Position numbers and translations under genes: made by a program. Below are positions 18,265-27,536 of a DNA stretch of 64,000 bases, piece by piece (within the stretch, counting starts at the first letter, position 1; each line of letters begins with the position of its first letter). The DNA comes from Achromobacter sp. Bel (lineage in GTDB: Bacteria; Pseudomonadota; Gammaproteobacteria; Burkholderiales; Burkholderiaceae_B). The DNA lies in contig NZ_JABBJN010000019.1 of assembly GCF_012928505.1 (NCBI RefSeq), forward strand, positions 40,739-104,738, written 5' to 3'. The notes under the pieces were generated by a model that was not told the origin of the DNA, did no database searches, and worked only from the letters and a program-made list of their open reading frames with translations.

Positions 18265-19692
18265 TTGGAAATTCTTGAGCAATCCCGGCCCGGCAAAGGC
18301 GCCGGCACTTCCGTCAGTAATGACAGCGGCTCGACGCTGCAGGCCATCACGGCCGCCGCGAAGGGCGCGGATCCGGGTCGCGCGCCGCGCGTGGGATTCG
18401 TGTCGCTGGGGTGTCCGAAAGCCCTGGTCGACTCCGAACGCATCCTGACGCAACTGCGCACCGAAGGGTACGAAGTCACGCCCGAATACAACGACGCGGA
18501 CGTCGTCGTCGTCAACACCTGTGGATTCATCGACAGCGCCAAGGCGGAATCGCTGGAAGCCATCGGCGAAGCGCTTGCCGAGAACGGCCGCGTCATCGTC
18601 ACCGGCTGCATGGGCGTCGAGGAATCGGTGATCCGCCAGGTGCACCCCAGCGTGCTGTCGGTGACCGGCCCCCAGCAGTATGAAGAGGTGGTACGCGCCG
18701 TGCACGACGCCGCCCCGCCCAAGAAAGACCACAACCCCTATCTGGACCTGGTGCCTCCGCAAGGCGTCAAGCTCACGCCGCGCCACTACGCCTACCTGAA
18801 GATCTCGGAAGGCTGTAATCACCGCTGCAGCTTCTGCATCATCCCGTCGATGCGCGGCGACCTGGTCAGCCGCCCGGTGGGCGACGTGCTAAGCGAAGCC
18901 GAGCGCCTGGTCAAGGCTGGCGTGAAGGAAATGCTGGTGATCTCGCAAGACACCAGCGCCTACGGCGTGGACGTGAAGTTCCGCAGCGGCTTCTGGAACG
19001 GCCGCCCCGTCAAGACCCGCATGACCGAGCTCTGCCTGGCCTTGTCCGAAATGGGCGTCTGGACGCGCCTGCACTATGTGTACCCGTACCCGCACGTGGA
19101 CGAAGTGATCCCGCTGATGGCGCAAGGCAAGATCCTGCCGTACCTGGACATCCCCTTCCAGCACGCCAGCCCGCGCATCCTGAAGGCCATGAAGCGCCCG
19201 GCCTTCGAAGACAAGACCCTGGCGCGCATCAAGCGCTGGCGCGAAATCTGCCCTGACCTGACCATCCGTTCGACCTTCATCGTCGGCTTCCCCGGCGAAA
19301 CCGAGGAAGACTTCCAGTACCTGCTGGACTGGATGCAGGAAGCGCAGCTGGACCGCGTGGGCTGCTTCCAGTATTCGCCGGTGGAAGGCGCGCCCGCGAA
19401 CCTGCTGGACAACCCCGTGCCGGATGACGTGAAGCAAGACCGCTGGGAACGCTTCATGGAATTGCAGCAGGGGATCTCGACCGCGCGCCTGGCCCGCAAG
19501 GTCGGCCGCGAGATCGACGTGCTGATCGATGAAGTGGACGAAGACGGCGCCGTCGGCCGCAGCAGCGCCGACGCGCCCGAAATCGATGGCTGTGTCTACG
19601 TCAGTTCGGACAAGCCGCTTGCGGCAGGCGACATGGTGCGCGTGCGCGTCACCGATTCCGACGAATACGACCTCTGGGGCGACGCGATCTGA
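18265..19692 (+). CDS. rimO: ribosomal protein S12 methylthiotransferase RimO
   Basis: A 475-residue radical-SAM enzyme that methylthiolates Asp89 of S12. The N-terminal auxiliary-cluster cysteines are C50 ([11 protein letters not shown]), C86 (NTCGF) and C115 (GCMG). The radical-SAM motif CNHRCSFC uses C184, C188 and C191, and a TRAM domain lies at the end. The only credible start is a TTG at 18265, giving about 40 extra N-terminal residues of low conservation before PRVGFVSLG; no in-frame ATG lies nearby, so the true start is uncertain. Confidence 0.95.
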   Translation: MEILEQSRPGKGAGTSVSNDSGSTLQAITAAAKGADPGRAPRVGFVSLGCPKALVDSERILTQLRTEGYEVTPEYNDADVVVVNTCGFIDSAKAESLEAIGEALAENGRVIVTGCMGVEESVIRQVHPSVLSVTGPQQYEEVVRAVHDAAPPKKDHNPYLDLVPPQGVKLTPRHYAYLKISEGCNHRCSFCIIPSMRGDLVSRPVGDVLSEAERLVKAGVKEMLVISQDTSAYGVDVKFRSGFWNGRPVKTRMTELCLALSEMGVWTRLHYVYPYPHVDEVIPLMAQGKILPYLDIPFQHASPRILKAMKRPAFEDKTLARIKRWREICPDLTIRSTFIVGFPGETEEDFQYLLDWMQEAQLDRVGCFQYSPVEGAPANLLDNPVPDDVKQDRWERFMELQQGISTARLARKVGREIDVLIDEVDEDGAVGRSSADAPEIDGCVYVSSDKPLAAGDMVRVRVTDSDEYDLWGDAI

Positions 19693-19727
19693 TCGATGCG
19701 GCAAGGCTCAGGCCAGCGCTGCAACAC

Positions 19728-19758
19728 AAAACCCGGCCTCGCGAGGCCGGGTTTTTTT
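19728..19758. terminator. strong intrinsic terminator between rimO and ferritin-like gene
   Basis: A perfect palindrome: AAAACCCGGCCTCG followed immediately by its complement, 28 bp at 19728-19755. A 7-T run (19752-19758) overlaps its end. It sits 36 nt after rimO and 13 nt before the convergent ferritin-like gene stop. The A-run on the left makes it usable in both directions. Confidence 0.9.
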
Positions 19759-19770
19759 ACGCCGTCTTGC

Positions 19771-20331
19771 TTACGGCTTGACCAGAAGGTCCGACATGTC
19801 GTCGGCGTGTTCCTCTTCCACCGCCAGGATCTCTTCCAACATGCGGCGCGTGGTGGAATCCTGTTCGCCCAGGTAATCGATCATCTGCCGGTAGCTGTCG
19901 ATGGCGATGCGCTCGGCGATCAGGTTTTCCTTGATCATCTCTTCCAGCGTGGCGCCTTCGACGTATTCTGAATGGCTGCGCTCCAGGAGGCCCTTGGGCG
20001 ACAAGTTCGGCTCGCCGCCCAATTGCACGATGCGTTCGGCCAGGCGATCCGCGTGCTCTTGCTCTTGCATGGCGTGTTCGGCGAACTCCGCTGCGACCGG
20101 TTCGGCATTCAGGCCGCGGGCCATGAAGAAGTGGCGCTTGTAGCGCAGCACACAGACGATCTCGGTGGCCAGCGCTTCGTTCAACAGCTTCAGCACCGTC
20201 TGCCGGTCGGCGCGGTAGCTATCCGTGACCGCCCCCGATTCAATGTCCTGGCGCGCCTTGGCACGGATAGCCTTCACGTCCATGTCGAAAGGACGGTTTG
20301 CCTTCTGGCCGTTTTGGGTTGCGTGTTCCAT
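19771..20331 (-). CDS. ferritin-like domain protein (bacterioferritin-type)
   Basis: A 186-residue four-helix-bundle protein. The ferritin ligands are recognisable: LNEALATEIVCVLRYKRH (helix A Glu), AMQEQEHADRLAERI (helix B Glu/His), ENLIAERIAIDSYRQMI (helix C Glu) and AVEEEHADDM (helix D Glu/His). It likely stores or detoxifies iron, or acts as a Dps-like protectant. The ATG at 20331 has AGGAG 8 nt upstream, better than a GTG 30 nt further out. Whether it binds haem, as true Bfr does, is not clear. Confidence 0.88.
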   Translation of the reverse strand: MEHATQNGQKANRPFDMDVKAIRAKARQDIESGAVTDSYRADRQTVLKLLNEALATEIVCVLRYKRHFFMARGLNAEPVAAEFAEHAMQEQEHADRLAERIVQLGGEPNLSPKGLLERSHSEYVEGATLEEMIKENLIAERIAIDSYRQMIDYLGEQDSTTRRMLEEILAVEEEHADDMSDLLVKP

Positions 20332-20563
20332 ATCGTTAGCTCCTCGGGTTAGTGAAAGCACTACGACGCTGGATTTCCAGTCGTACCGAACAACTCAGTC
20401 TACCGATCATGGCCAATCTTGCTGTGTCCAAACATTGCTCCTGCCCCCAATTCGCCATCCCGCCCGGGCCGCCGGAATCCCTCATCAAACCTTGCGTAAA
20501 CTATCGGCTTCCCGAAAAGCCCGTGACGCAATCTGTAACGGGACCGGCTATCTCCGACCTTTT

Positions 20564-21151
20564 ATGACTCTGAAGAACATTTGCGTGTATTGCGGCTCGA
20601 ATCCGGGCTCGCGCCCGGACTACATCGAGCAGGCCCGCGTGCTGGCGCGAGAACTGGTCAAGCGGGACCTGGGCCTGGTGTACGGCGGATCGGTGGTCGG
20701 CATCATGGGCGTCGTCGCCAATGAGGTGCTGGCCGGCGGCGGCCGCGTGATCGGCGTGATCCCTGAACTGCTGCAAAAGAAAGAACAGGCGCACCGCGGC
20801 CTGACCGAACTGCATCTGGTGCAGAATATGCACGAGCGCAAGGCCATGATGATCGACAAGGCCGACGGATTCATCGCGCTGCCCGGCGGCGCCGGCACGC
20901 TGGAGGAGTTCTTCGAAGTCTGGACCTGGGCGCAGTTGAACATGCACCAGAAACCCTGCGGCCTGCTGAACATCGCAGGCTACTACGACGCGCTGGTGCA
21001 GTTCGTGGACCATGCCGTTGACGAAGCGTTCATCCGCCCCCAGCACCGCGACATGCTGGTGGTGGAAGAAGACCCCGCCGTTTTGCTGGACCGCTATGCC
21101 CTCTACGAGGCACCCAATGTCTCGAAGTGGTTCGACCCCATCAAGGCCTGA
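20564..21151 (+). CDS. LOG family (Rossmann-fold nucleotide/cytokinin phosphoribohydrolase-like) protein
   Basis: A 195-residue protein with the LOG signatures YGGSVVGIMG (40-49) and PGGAGTLEE (107-115). These residues bind the ribose 5-phosphate and catalyse release of the base from AMP or cytokinin nucleotides. Bacterial homologues remove AMP-type nucleotides or make cytokinin-like adenines. The start at 20564 was chosen because MTLKNICVYCGSNPG matches the family N terminus; a longer open frame upstream is unlikely. Divergent from the ferritin-like gene. Confidence 0.93.
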   Translation: MTLKNICVYCGSNPGSRPDYIEQARVLARELVKRDLGLVYGGSVVGIMGVVANEVLAGGGRVIGVIPELLQKKEQAHRGLTELHLVQNMHERKAMMIDKADGFIALPGGAGTLEEFFEVWTWAQLNMHQKPCGLLNIAGYYDALVQFVDHAVDEAFIRPQHRDMLVVEEDPAVLLDRYALYEAPNVSKWFDPIKA

Positions 21152-21163
21152 AACCGCCTTTTC

Positions 21164-21754
21164 ATGACCCACATGGAAACCCACGCAATGACGCCCGAAT
21201 CGTCGTCCCCTTCCTGCACCGAGTCCGTACTGCGCGACTATTTCCACGCCAAGGACGAGAATCGCCCGCACTACATGGCGCGCGCATTCGCGGACGGCGC
21301 CGTGCTGAAAATGGCGCTGCGCACGCAGGCCATCGCCTTCCCCCCTGAATCGCACGGCTTGGCGGCGATCGCCGACACGCTGGTGCGCAAGTTCGGCCAG
21401 ACTTACGACAACGTCTACACGTTCTATCTGTCGCGGCCGGCGCCAGGCGCCTGTCTGCCCGACTACCAATGTGACTGGATCGTGGCCATGACCGAGAAAG
21501 CCACCGGCAACGTGCGCGTGGGCTGCGGCCGTTACGACTGGAAATTCCAGGCCGACCCATACCGCGCCACGGACCTGACCATCACGATCGAAACCATGGT
21601 GACGCTCCCCCCGGGCGACATGGCCGCCGTCTTCGGCTGGCTGCTGGCGCTGGATTACCCCTGGACGAACGCCGCCCGCGTCGTGGCCAGCGCTCCCCCG
21701 CTGGAAGCCCTGGCGCCGGTCGTCCACTATCTGCTTCACCCCAACGGCTTGTAG
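21164..21754 (+). CDS. NTF2-like (SnoaL fold) protein of unknown function
   Basis: A 196-residue protein starting 12 nt after the LOG gene. The layout (RDYFHAKDENRPHYMARAFADGAVL at the start, then ADTLVRKFGQTYDNVYTFYL, then a central strand CDWIVAMTEKATGNVRVGCGRYDWKFQ) looks like a cone-shaped NTF2/SnoaL fold with an extra C-terminal helix. No catalytic signature is recognised. It sits at the head of a run of small enzymes (HAD, PPOX, CYTH). Confidence 0.7.
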   Translation: MTHMETHAMTPESSSPSCTESVLRDYFHAKDENRPHYMARAFADGAVLKMALRTQAIAFPPESHGLAAIADTLVRKFGQTYDNVYTFYLSRPAPGACLPDYQCDWIVAMTEKATGNVRVGCGRYDWKFQADPYRATDLTITIETMVTLPPGDMAAVFGWLLALDYPWTNAARVVASAPPLEALAPVVHYLLHPNGL

Positions 21755-21784
21755 CCACGCCTCAGCCGTCTACCGGATCCTTAC

Positions 21785-22411
21785 TTGAAATACGACATCG
21801 CCGCTTTTGATTTTGACGGAACCCTGGCCGACACCATGCCCTGGTTCAATTCCATCCTGAACACCGTGGCCGACAAGTACGGCTTCCGCAAGATCGACCT
21901 GTCGGAACGCGAGAACCTGCGCCACCGCGAAGCCTCCGAGATCCTGAAGTTCCTGGGAATTCCGCTGTGGAAGCTGCCTGCGATCATGTCGCACGTGCGC
22001 ACCCTGATGCAGGACATCGATCCCAGCGTGCATCTGTTCGACGGCATCCCCGAGGTGCTCGCGCGCCTGAAGGCCGACGGACTGCGGCTGGCGGTGATCA
22101 GTTCGAACTCCATCGAAAACGTACAGCGCGTGCTGGGCCCGGATGTCGCCGCCCTGTTCGACGACTACGAATGCGGCACCGACCTGTTCGGCAAGGCCGC
22201 CAAGATCGACCGCCTGATGCGCCGGCACGAGGTCGCTCCCGAGCGCTTCCTGCTGGTGGGCGACGAAATGCGCGACATCGACGCCGCCCGCAAGGCGGGC
22301 GTGCACGTGGGTTCCGTCGCCTGGGGTTATAACCATGTAGACGCCCTTCGCGAACGCGGCCCCAACGAGATTTTCCTGACTGTCGACGACCTGCCCGCCA
22401 TCCTGACCTGA
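21785..22411 (+). CDS. HAD-superfamily phosphatase (phosphoglycolate phosphatase-like)
   Basis: A 208-residue HAD hydrolase. Motif I FDFDGT places the nucleophile D9 and acid D11, motif II is VISSNS, the lysine is in GKAAKIDRL, and motif IV is VGDEMRDIDAARKAG. The cap insertion between residues 15 and 85 is helical (C1 type), as in Gph enzymes. Translation apparently begins at TTG 21785. It probably removes phosphate from 2-phosphoglycolate or a similar metabolite; specificity is unproven. Confidence 0.88.
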   Translation: MKYDIAAFDFDGTLADTMPWFNSILNTVADKYGFRKIDLSERENLRHREASEILKFLGIPLWKLPAIMSHVRTLMQDIDPSVHLFDGIPEVLARLKADGLRLAVISSNSIENVQRVLGPDVAALFDDYECGTDLFGKAAKIDRLMRRHEVAPERFLLVGDEMRDIDAARKAGVHVGSVAWGYNHVDALRERGPNEIFLTVDDLPAILT

Positions 22412-22425
22412 ACCCGGACCCCGCT

Positions 22426-23052
22426 ATGCATACCGATCCCGCCCATCTCATCACCGACGCCGCCGCCTTGCAGGCGCTGTATGGCTCGCCCGGCGAAGCG
22501 TCGCTGAAGAAGGAAGTGGATCACGTGCATCCGCACTATCGCGCCTTCATCGAAGCCGCGCCGTTCGCCGTGCTGGCCACGTCGGGTCCTGGCCGGCTGG
22601 ATGCGTCGCCGCGCGGCGACCCCGCGGGCTTCGTCGTGGTCGAAGACGAAAAGACGCTGCTGCTGCCCGACCGCCGCGGCAACAACCGCATCGACAGCCT
22701 GTTGAACATCCTGGCCGATCCCCGCGTGGCGCTGCTGTTCCTGGTGCCCGGCGTGGGCGAGACCCTGCGCGTGAACGGCACGGCGCGCATCAGCGTGGAG
22801 CCCGCCCTGCTGGCGCGCTTCGAGATGGACGGCAAGCTGCCGCGCTCCGTGATGATCGTGGACGTGCAGACGGTGTACTTCCAGTGCTCGCGCGCGCTCC
22901 TGCGCTCGCGCCTGTGGGACCCCGCGACACAGGTGCCGCGCAGCGCGCTGCCTAGCGTGGGCCGCATCCTGTCCGACCTGACCGCGGGTACTTTCGACGG
23001 CGCGACCTACGACCGCGACCTGCCCGGGCGCGTGGCCAGCACCCTGTATTGA
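22426..23052 (+). CDS. PPOX-type FMN-binding flavoprotein (MSMEG_1061-like)
   Basis: A 208-residue split-barrel flavoprotein. It includes FIEAAPFAVLATSGPGRLDASPRGD, LLLPDRRGNNRIDSLLNIL and VALLFLVPGVGETLRVNGTARI, the FMN-phosphate and dimer-interface segments of the pyridoxamine-5'-phosphate-oxidase-like group. These proteins often handle F420 or FMN and small toxic substrates; the substrate is unknown. It is 14 nt from the HAD gene and 21 nt before the CYTH gene, so likely co-transcribed. Confidence 0.88.
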   Translation: MHTDPAHLITDAAALQALYGSPGEASLKKEVDHVHPHYRAFIEAAPFAVLATSGPGRLDASPRGDPAGFVVVEDEKTLLLPDRRGNNRIDSLLNILADPRVALLFLVPGVGETLRVNGTARISVEPALLARFEMDGKLPRSVMIVDVQTVYFQCSRALLRSRLWDPATQVPRSALPSVGRILSDLTAGTFDGATYDRDLPGRVASTLY

Positions 23053-23073
23053 CCCAGACCGAAGGACGCCCGC

Positions 23074-23592
23074 ATGGCCCGCAACGTGGAAATCAAGGCG
23101 CAGGTCGACAGCCTGGCCGCCATCGAACCCCTGGCCGCCGCGCTGTCCGGGCAGGAGCCCGTCGCCATCGATCAAGACGACACCTTTTTCACCTGCACCC
23201 ACGGCCGGCTGAAGCTGCGTGCGTTCGCCGACGGCACGGGCGAACTGATCTTCTATCAGCGCGCCGACGATTCGGGGCCGAAGGAGAGCTTCTACGTCAT
23301 CTCGCCGACCGATTCGCCCGACACCTTGCGCGACGCGCTGACGCGGGCCTATGGCGCGATCGGCCGCGTGAAAAAGCAGCGGACGGTATTCATGGCCGGA
23401 CGCACCCGTATCCATCTGGACCGGGTGGAAGGCCTGGGGGAATTTCTGGAACTGGAAGTCGTGCTGCGCGACGGTGAAAGCGCTGAAGCCGGCATGGAAG
23501 AGGCCCGGACCTTGATGCAGAGCCTGGGCGTGGCGCCCACGCAGTTGCTGCCGGGCGCCTACCTGGACTTGCTGGCCAGCCGCCGGCCTTGA
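23074..23592 (+). CDS. CYTH domain / class IV adenylate cyclase-like protein
   Basis: A 172-residue CYTH protein, a tunnel-fold that acts on triphosphates. The N-terminal NVEIKAQV matches the metal/triphosphate-binding strand in the CyaB form (rNvEiKa). Further charged strands follow: GRLKLRAF, ELIFYQRAD, KKQRTVFMAGRTRIHLDRV and FLELEVVL. Adenylate cyclase, thiamine triphosphatase or inorganic triphosphatase activity are all possible. It ends 4 bp from the convergent fmt gene. Confidence 0.87.
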   Translation: MARNVEIKAQVDSLAAIEPLAAALSGQEPVAIDQDDTFFTCTHGRLKLRAFADGTGELIFYQRADDSGPKESFYVISPTDSPDTLRDALTRAYGAIGRVKKQRTVFMAGRTRIHLDRVEGLGEFLELEVVLRDGESAEAGMEEARTLMQSLGVAPTQLLPGAYLDLLASRRP

Positions 23593-23596
23593 GGGT

Positions 23597-24538
23597 TCAG
23601 GCCGGCTGCCAGCCGCGCACGAACACATCCACCGGCTGGCGCTTGCCGCCGGCTTTCTGCAATTCAAGCAAGCGCAGCACGCCGTTGCCCGTGGCGATGT
23701 CGATTCCCGACGCATCGGCGCGCACTACGCTGCCGGGTTCCGCCGCCGTCGGCGACGCCAGCGCCTGTGCGCGCCAGACCTTTACCGGATCGGGCAAGCC
23801 TGGCAACCGGATGCTGGCGCCAGGCACGGGGTTGAAGGCGCGCACGCGGCGTTCCAGCAATTCGGCCGGTTGGGTGCAATCCAACGCGGCTTCGGCCTTG
23901 TCCAGCTTGGCCGCATAGGTCACACCCGCTTCGGGCTGCTTCACGGGCGTCAGGCCGCCTTGAGCCAACGCGGCCAGCGCCTCGACGATGGCCTCGCCAC
24001 CCGCCAACGCCAACGCGTCATGCAATTGCGCCGCATGGGTGTCGCCCGTGATCGGCACCACCCGCTCGAGCAGCATGTCGCCGGTGTCCAGGCCCTGATC
24101 CATCTGCATGATCGTCACGCCCGTCCGCGCATCGCCGGCTTCGATGGCGCGCTGGATCGGCGCCGCGCCGCGCCAGCGCGGCAGCAGGCTGGCGTGGATG
24201 TTCAGGCAACCCAGGCGCGGCAAGTCCAGCACCCATTGCGGCAGGATCAGGCCGTAGGCCGCCACCACCATGACATCGGGCGCCACCTGTTCGAGCAACG
24301 CACGAGCCTCGGCGGCCTCGTCGGGATACCGGCCGTCCAGGCGCAGGCTGCGCGGCTGGGCGACCGGAATGCCCGCGTCCAGCGCGGCTTGCTTGACCGG
24401 GCTGGGCGTCAGCTTCAGCCCCCGCCCGGCGGGGCGATCGGGCTGCGTCATGACAAGGGCGATGTCGTGGCCCGCCGCCCGCAAGGCGTCGAAAGCGATA
24501 CGGGCGAACTCCGGCGTGCCGGCAAAGACTAGGCGCAT
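23597..24538 (-). CDS. fmt: methionyl-tRNA formyltransferase
   Basis: A 313-residue enzyme that formylates initiator Met-tRNA using 10-formyl-THF. The catalytic triad is visible as N113, H115 ([14 protein letters not shown]) and D151 (GLDTGDML), and the C-terminal oligonucleotide-binding domain starts near 205. The start ATG at 24538 has no clear ribosome site; a longer frame runs upstream through the def-fmt spacer but has no homology. It follows def by 128 bp. Confidence 0.96.
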   Translation of the reverse strand: MRLVFAGTPEFARIAFDALRAAGHDIALVMTQPDRPAGRGLKLTPSPVKQAALDAGIPVAQPRSLRLDGRYPDEAAEARALLEQVAPDVMVVAAYGLILPQWVLDLPRLGCLNIHASLLPRWRGAAPIQRAIEAGDARTGVTIMQMDQGLDTGDMLLERVVPITGDTHAAQLHDALALAGGEAIVEALAALAQGGLTPVKQPEAGVTYAAKLDKAEAALDCTQPAELLERRVRAFNPVPGASIRLPGLPDPVKVWRAQALASPTAAEPGSVVRADASGIDIATGNGVLRLLELQKAGGKRQPVDVFVRGWQPA

Positions 24539-24619
24539 GAGATGAAGAACAAAGAATGAAAGTGGATTCCAGGGCGCCGCGGATCCGGCTTTGTCGGTCC
24601 GCTGGAGCCCCCTCGGCGG

Positions 24620-24654
24620 CCCCCTGTAGAAGGCCCGCTCAAGCGGGTAGGGGG
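24620..24654. repeat. nested inverted repeat in the def-fmt spacer
   Basis: CCCCCT (24620-24625) pairs with AGGGGG (24649-24654). Inside, CCCGCT (24634-24639) pairs with AGCGGG (24642-24647) across a 2-nt loop. The result is a compact two-stem hairpin in a very GC-rich spacer between two co-directional genes. It could be a dispersed intergenic repeat, an attenuator or an mRNA-stability element. Confidence 0.55.
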
Positions 24655-24666
24655 AGGGCTTTCCCG

Positions 24667-25179
24667 TCAGTCGCGCAGCGCTTCGCGCTCGGCCTTCTTC
24701 AGCTTGGTCTTGATGCGATTCTGCTTCAGGTTGGACAGGTATTCGACGAAGACCTTGCCTTCCAGATGATCGAGCTCGTGCTGCACGCACACGGCCAGCA
24801 GGCCGTCGGCTTCGAATTCGAACGGCTTGCCGTCGATGTCCAGCGCCTTGCAGCGGATACGCGAGGCGCGTTCGACCTCGTCGTAGACGCCCGGCACGGA
24901 CAGACACCCCTCTTCGTAGATCTTGTAGTCGTCGCTGCGCCAGGTGATCTCGGGGTTGATCAAGGTCAGCAGTTGATTGCTGTCCTCGGATACGTCGATC
25001 ACGACGACGCGCTCATGCACGTCGACCTGGGTCGCGGCCAAGCCGACGCCCGGCGCGTCATACATGGTCTCGGCCATGTCGCGCACCAGTTGACGGATGC
25101 GGTCGTCGACTTCCGCTACCGGCTTGGCCTTTTTGTGCAAGCGCGGGTCCGGATAGCGAAGGATAGGAAGTAAAGCCAT
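24667..25179 (-). CDS. def: peptide deformylase
   Basis: A 170-residue metalloenzyme that removes formyl groups from nascent proteins. All three motifs are intact: GVGLAATQ (44-51), EGCLSVP (metal ligand C92) and QHELDH (H134, E135, H138). Divergent from dprA. The 224-bp region between them contains an AT-rich patch near 25205-25255 suited to promoters. Confidence 0.97.
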   Translation of the reverse strand: MALLPILRYPDPRLHKKAKPVAEVDDRIRQLVRDMAETMYDAPGVGLAATQVDVHERVVVIDVSEDSNQLLTLINPEITWRSDDYKIYEEGCLSVPGVYDEVERASRIRCKALDIDGKPFEFEADGLLAVCVQHELDHLEGKVFVEYLSNLKQNRIKTKLKKAEREALRD

Positions 25180-25403
25180 TGCAGGGGTGTCGCCAGTGAT
25201 TGATGCTTACCTAAGAGTTTAATTCATTAGAGTCTTGATTTCTAATAGTTTTCGGCTAAGTCGAGTATTGCCGGCATTGCTGCGTCCCCGTTTATCCCGC
25301 ACCGCGCGGGGCGGCGGGAGTGACGCTTCCGTCCCGCTTGGGCGGCCCCGCCCGCCCCGCGTGCGACACTCATGCACCCTTCGACGCCTTACGCGCTTGT
25401 CCC

Positions 25404-26516
25404 ATGCCGCTTACGCATTCTTCCGCCGAACTGTCCGCCTGGCTGCGGCTGTCCCTGGAACCCAACATCGGTTCCGCCACCGCCTGCAACCTGCTGGGCG
25501 CGCTGGGCCTGCCCGAGCAGATCTACGCACAGCGCGCCACGGCGCTGATCCGCCATGTGCCCGAGGCGCTGGCGCGCCAATTGGCCGCGCCCATGCCAGA
25601 AGACATGGCGCTCCAGGTAGAAAGCGCGCTGGAGTGGGTCGACGCCCCCGGCCGGCACATCCTGACGCTGGCCGACCCGACCTATCCGCAAAGCCTGCTG
25701 ACTATCGCCGACCCGCCCATCCTGCTGTACGTGGCGGGCGACCCGGCCTATCTGCAAGGCCCGTCGCTGGCCGTCGTGGGGGCGCGCAACGCCACGCCCG
25801 GCGGCCAGGACAACGCCCGCGCCTTCGCCTGCCATCTGGCCGCGCACGGCTGGCGCGTCATTAGCGGACTGGCGCTGGGCATCGACGCGGCGGCGCATGA
25901 AGGCGCGCTTGACGCCGGCCCGGAAGGCGCGGGCACGGTGGCGGTCATGGGCACCGGCATCGATCGAATCTATCCCGCCCGCCACCGCGACCTGGCGCAC
26001 CGCATCGCCGCGCATGGCGCGCTGGTCTCCGAATTTCCGCTGGGCACGGGCGCCCTGCCCCCGCACTTCCCCAAGCGCAACCGCATCGTGGCCGGGCTGG
26101 CGCGCGGCGTGCTGGTGGTAGAAGCGGCCAAGCAAAGCGGTTCGCTCATCACGGCGAGGCTGGCCGGTGAAAGTGGCCGTGAGGTCTTCGCCATCCCCGG
26201 CTCGATCCACTCGCCGTTGTCGCGCGGCTGCCATGCGCTGATCCGCCAAGGCGCCAAACTGGTGGAAACGGCAGCCGACATCACCGACGAACTGGGTGCC
26301 GGTCCGACCCCGGCCGTCCGTGGCGCGCCCCGGCCCGAAGCTCCGCTGCCCGACCACCCCGTGCTGGATGCGCTGGGCTTCGATCCGCTGCACCTGGACA
26401 CCCTGCAAGCGCGTCTGACACTGGACACCGGCGACCTGCAGGCGCAACTGGTCGAACTGGAATTGCAGGGCCGTATCGCCCGCCTGGATGACGGCCGCTA
26501 CCAGCGCCTGAAGTAG
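25404..26516 (+). CDS. dprA: DNA-processing protein DprA
   Basis: A 370-residue protein that protects incoming single-stranded DNA and loads RecA during natural transformation. A helical N-terminal domain (1-75) precedes the Rossmann-like DprA domain, with motifs VISGLALGIDAAAH, AVMGTGIDRIYPARH, FPLGTGALPPHFPKRNR and SGSLITARLA. A winged-helix domain lies near 310-370. The ATG at 25404 is preferred over an in-frame codon 84 nt earlier because the preceding residues look non-coding. Confidence 0.94.
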   Translation: MPLTHSSAELSAWLRLSLEPNIGSATACNLLGALGLPEQIYAQRATALIRHVPEALARQLAAPMPEDMALQVESALEWVDAPGRHILTLADPTYPQSLLTIADPPILLYVAGDPAYLQGPSLAVVGARNATPGGQDNARAFACHLAAHGWRVISGLALGIDAAAHEGALDAGPEGAGTVAVMGTGIDRIYPARHRDLAHRIAAHGALVSEFPLGTGALPPHFPKRNRIVAGLARGVLVVEAAKQSGSLITARLAGESGREVFAIPGSIHSPLSRGCHALIRQGAKLVETAADITDELGAGPTPAVRGAPRPEAPLPDHPVLDALGFDPLHLDTLQARLTLDTGDLQAQLVELELQGRIARLDDGRYQRLK

Positions 26517-26627
26517 GGTCGCATTCCCTGCCGGGGCGTAAGCGGAGTGCCACGCGATGGCGCTACTATTGACGCAAGCGCCGCCGCCTTGCGCGCCGCG
26601 TCACCCAATACCGAACCAGGAAGAGAC

Positions 26628-27536
26628 ATGGCTTTGCCCTCCCGCGTGAAGATCGTCGAGGTGTCGCCTCGCGACGGTCTGCAGAATGAAAAGGAATTCG
26701 TGCCCACCGACGTCAAGGTGGAACTGGTCAACCGCCTGGCCGCGGCGGGCTTCCCCAATGTGGAAGCCGCCTCGTTCGTTTCGCCCAAATGGGTGCCGCA
26801 GATGGCCGACGGGGCCGACGTGATGGCGCGCATCGAACGCCGCCCCGGCACGATCTACTCCGTGCTGACCCCGAACATGAAAGGCTTCGAAGGCGCGCTG
26901 GCCGCCGGCGCGGACGAGATCGTGATCTTCGGCGCCGCCAGCGAAGCGTTCTCCCAAAAGAACATCAACTGTTCCATCGCCGAATCCATCGCCCGCTTCG
27001 AACCCGTCGTGCAAGCCGCGCGCGAAGCCGGCATCCGCGTGCGCGGCAGCATCAGTTGCGCGCTGGGCTGCCCCTATCAGGGCGAGGTCCCCGTCGAAGC
27101 CGTGGTCGACGTGGCGCAGCGTTACCTGGCGATGCAGGTCGACGAGATCGACGTCGCCGACACCATCGGCGTGGGCACGCCGCAGCGCGTGCGCGACGTG
27201 ATGGCGGCGGTCACGCGCGTGGTCGACCCGGCCCGCGTGTCCGGCCACTTCCACGACACCTACGGCCAGGCGCTGGCCAACATCCTGGCGGCGCTGGAAA
27301 CCGGCATCTCCATCTTCCACACGTCGGTCGCCGGCCTGGGCGGCTGCCCTTACGCCAAGGGCGCCACCGGCAACGTCGCGACCGAAGATGTGCTCTACAT
27401 GCTGCGGGGCCTGGACATCGACACCGGCGTGGACTTCGACGCCGTGGTCGATATCGGCCAGTGGATGTCGGCCCACCTGAACCGCAAGGGTTCCAGCCGG
27501 GCCGGCAACGCGATCGCTGCCAAACGGGCCGCATGA
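26628..27536 (+). CDS. hydroxymethylglutaryl-CoA lyase
   Basis: A 302-residue DRE-TIM metallolyase that splits HMG-CoA to acetyl-CoA and acetoacetate in leucine and ketone-body catabolism. The residues present are R15/D16 (SPRDGLQNE), metal ligands H207/H209 (GHFHDTYG), and the HMG-CoA lyase signature SVAGLGGCPYAKGATGN with catalytic C240. AGGAAGAG precedes the ATG at 26628. No other leucine-degradation gene is adjacent. Confidence 0.94.
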   Translation: MALPSRVKIVEVSPRDGLQNEKEFVPTDVKVELVNRLAAAGFPNVEAASFVSPKWVPQMADGADVMARIERRPGTIYSVLTPNMKGFEGALAAGADEIVIFGAASEAFSQKNINCSIAESIARFEPVVQAAREAGIRVRGSISCALGCPYQGEVPVEAVVDVAQRYLAMQVDEIDVADTIGVGTPQRVRDVMAAVTRVVDPARVSGHFHDTYGQALANILAALETGISIFHTSVAGLGGCPYAKGATGNVATEDVLYMLRGLDIDTGVDFDAVVDIGQWMSAHLNRKGSSRAGNAIAAKRAA

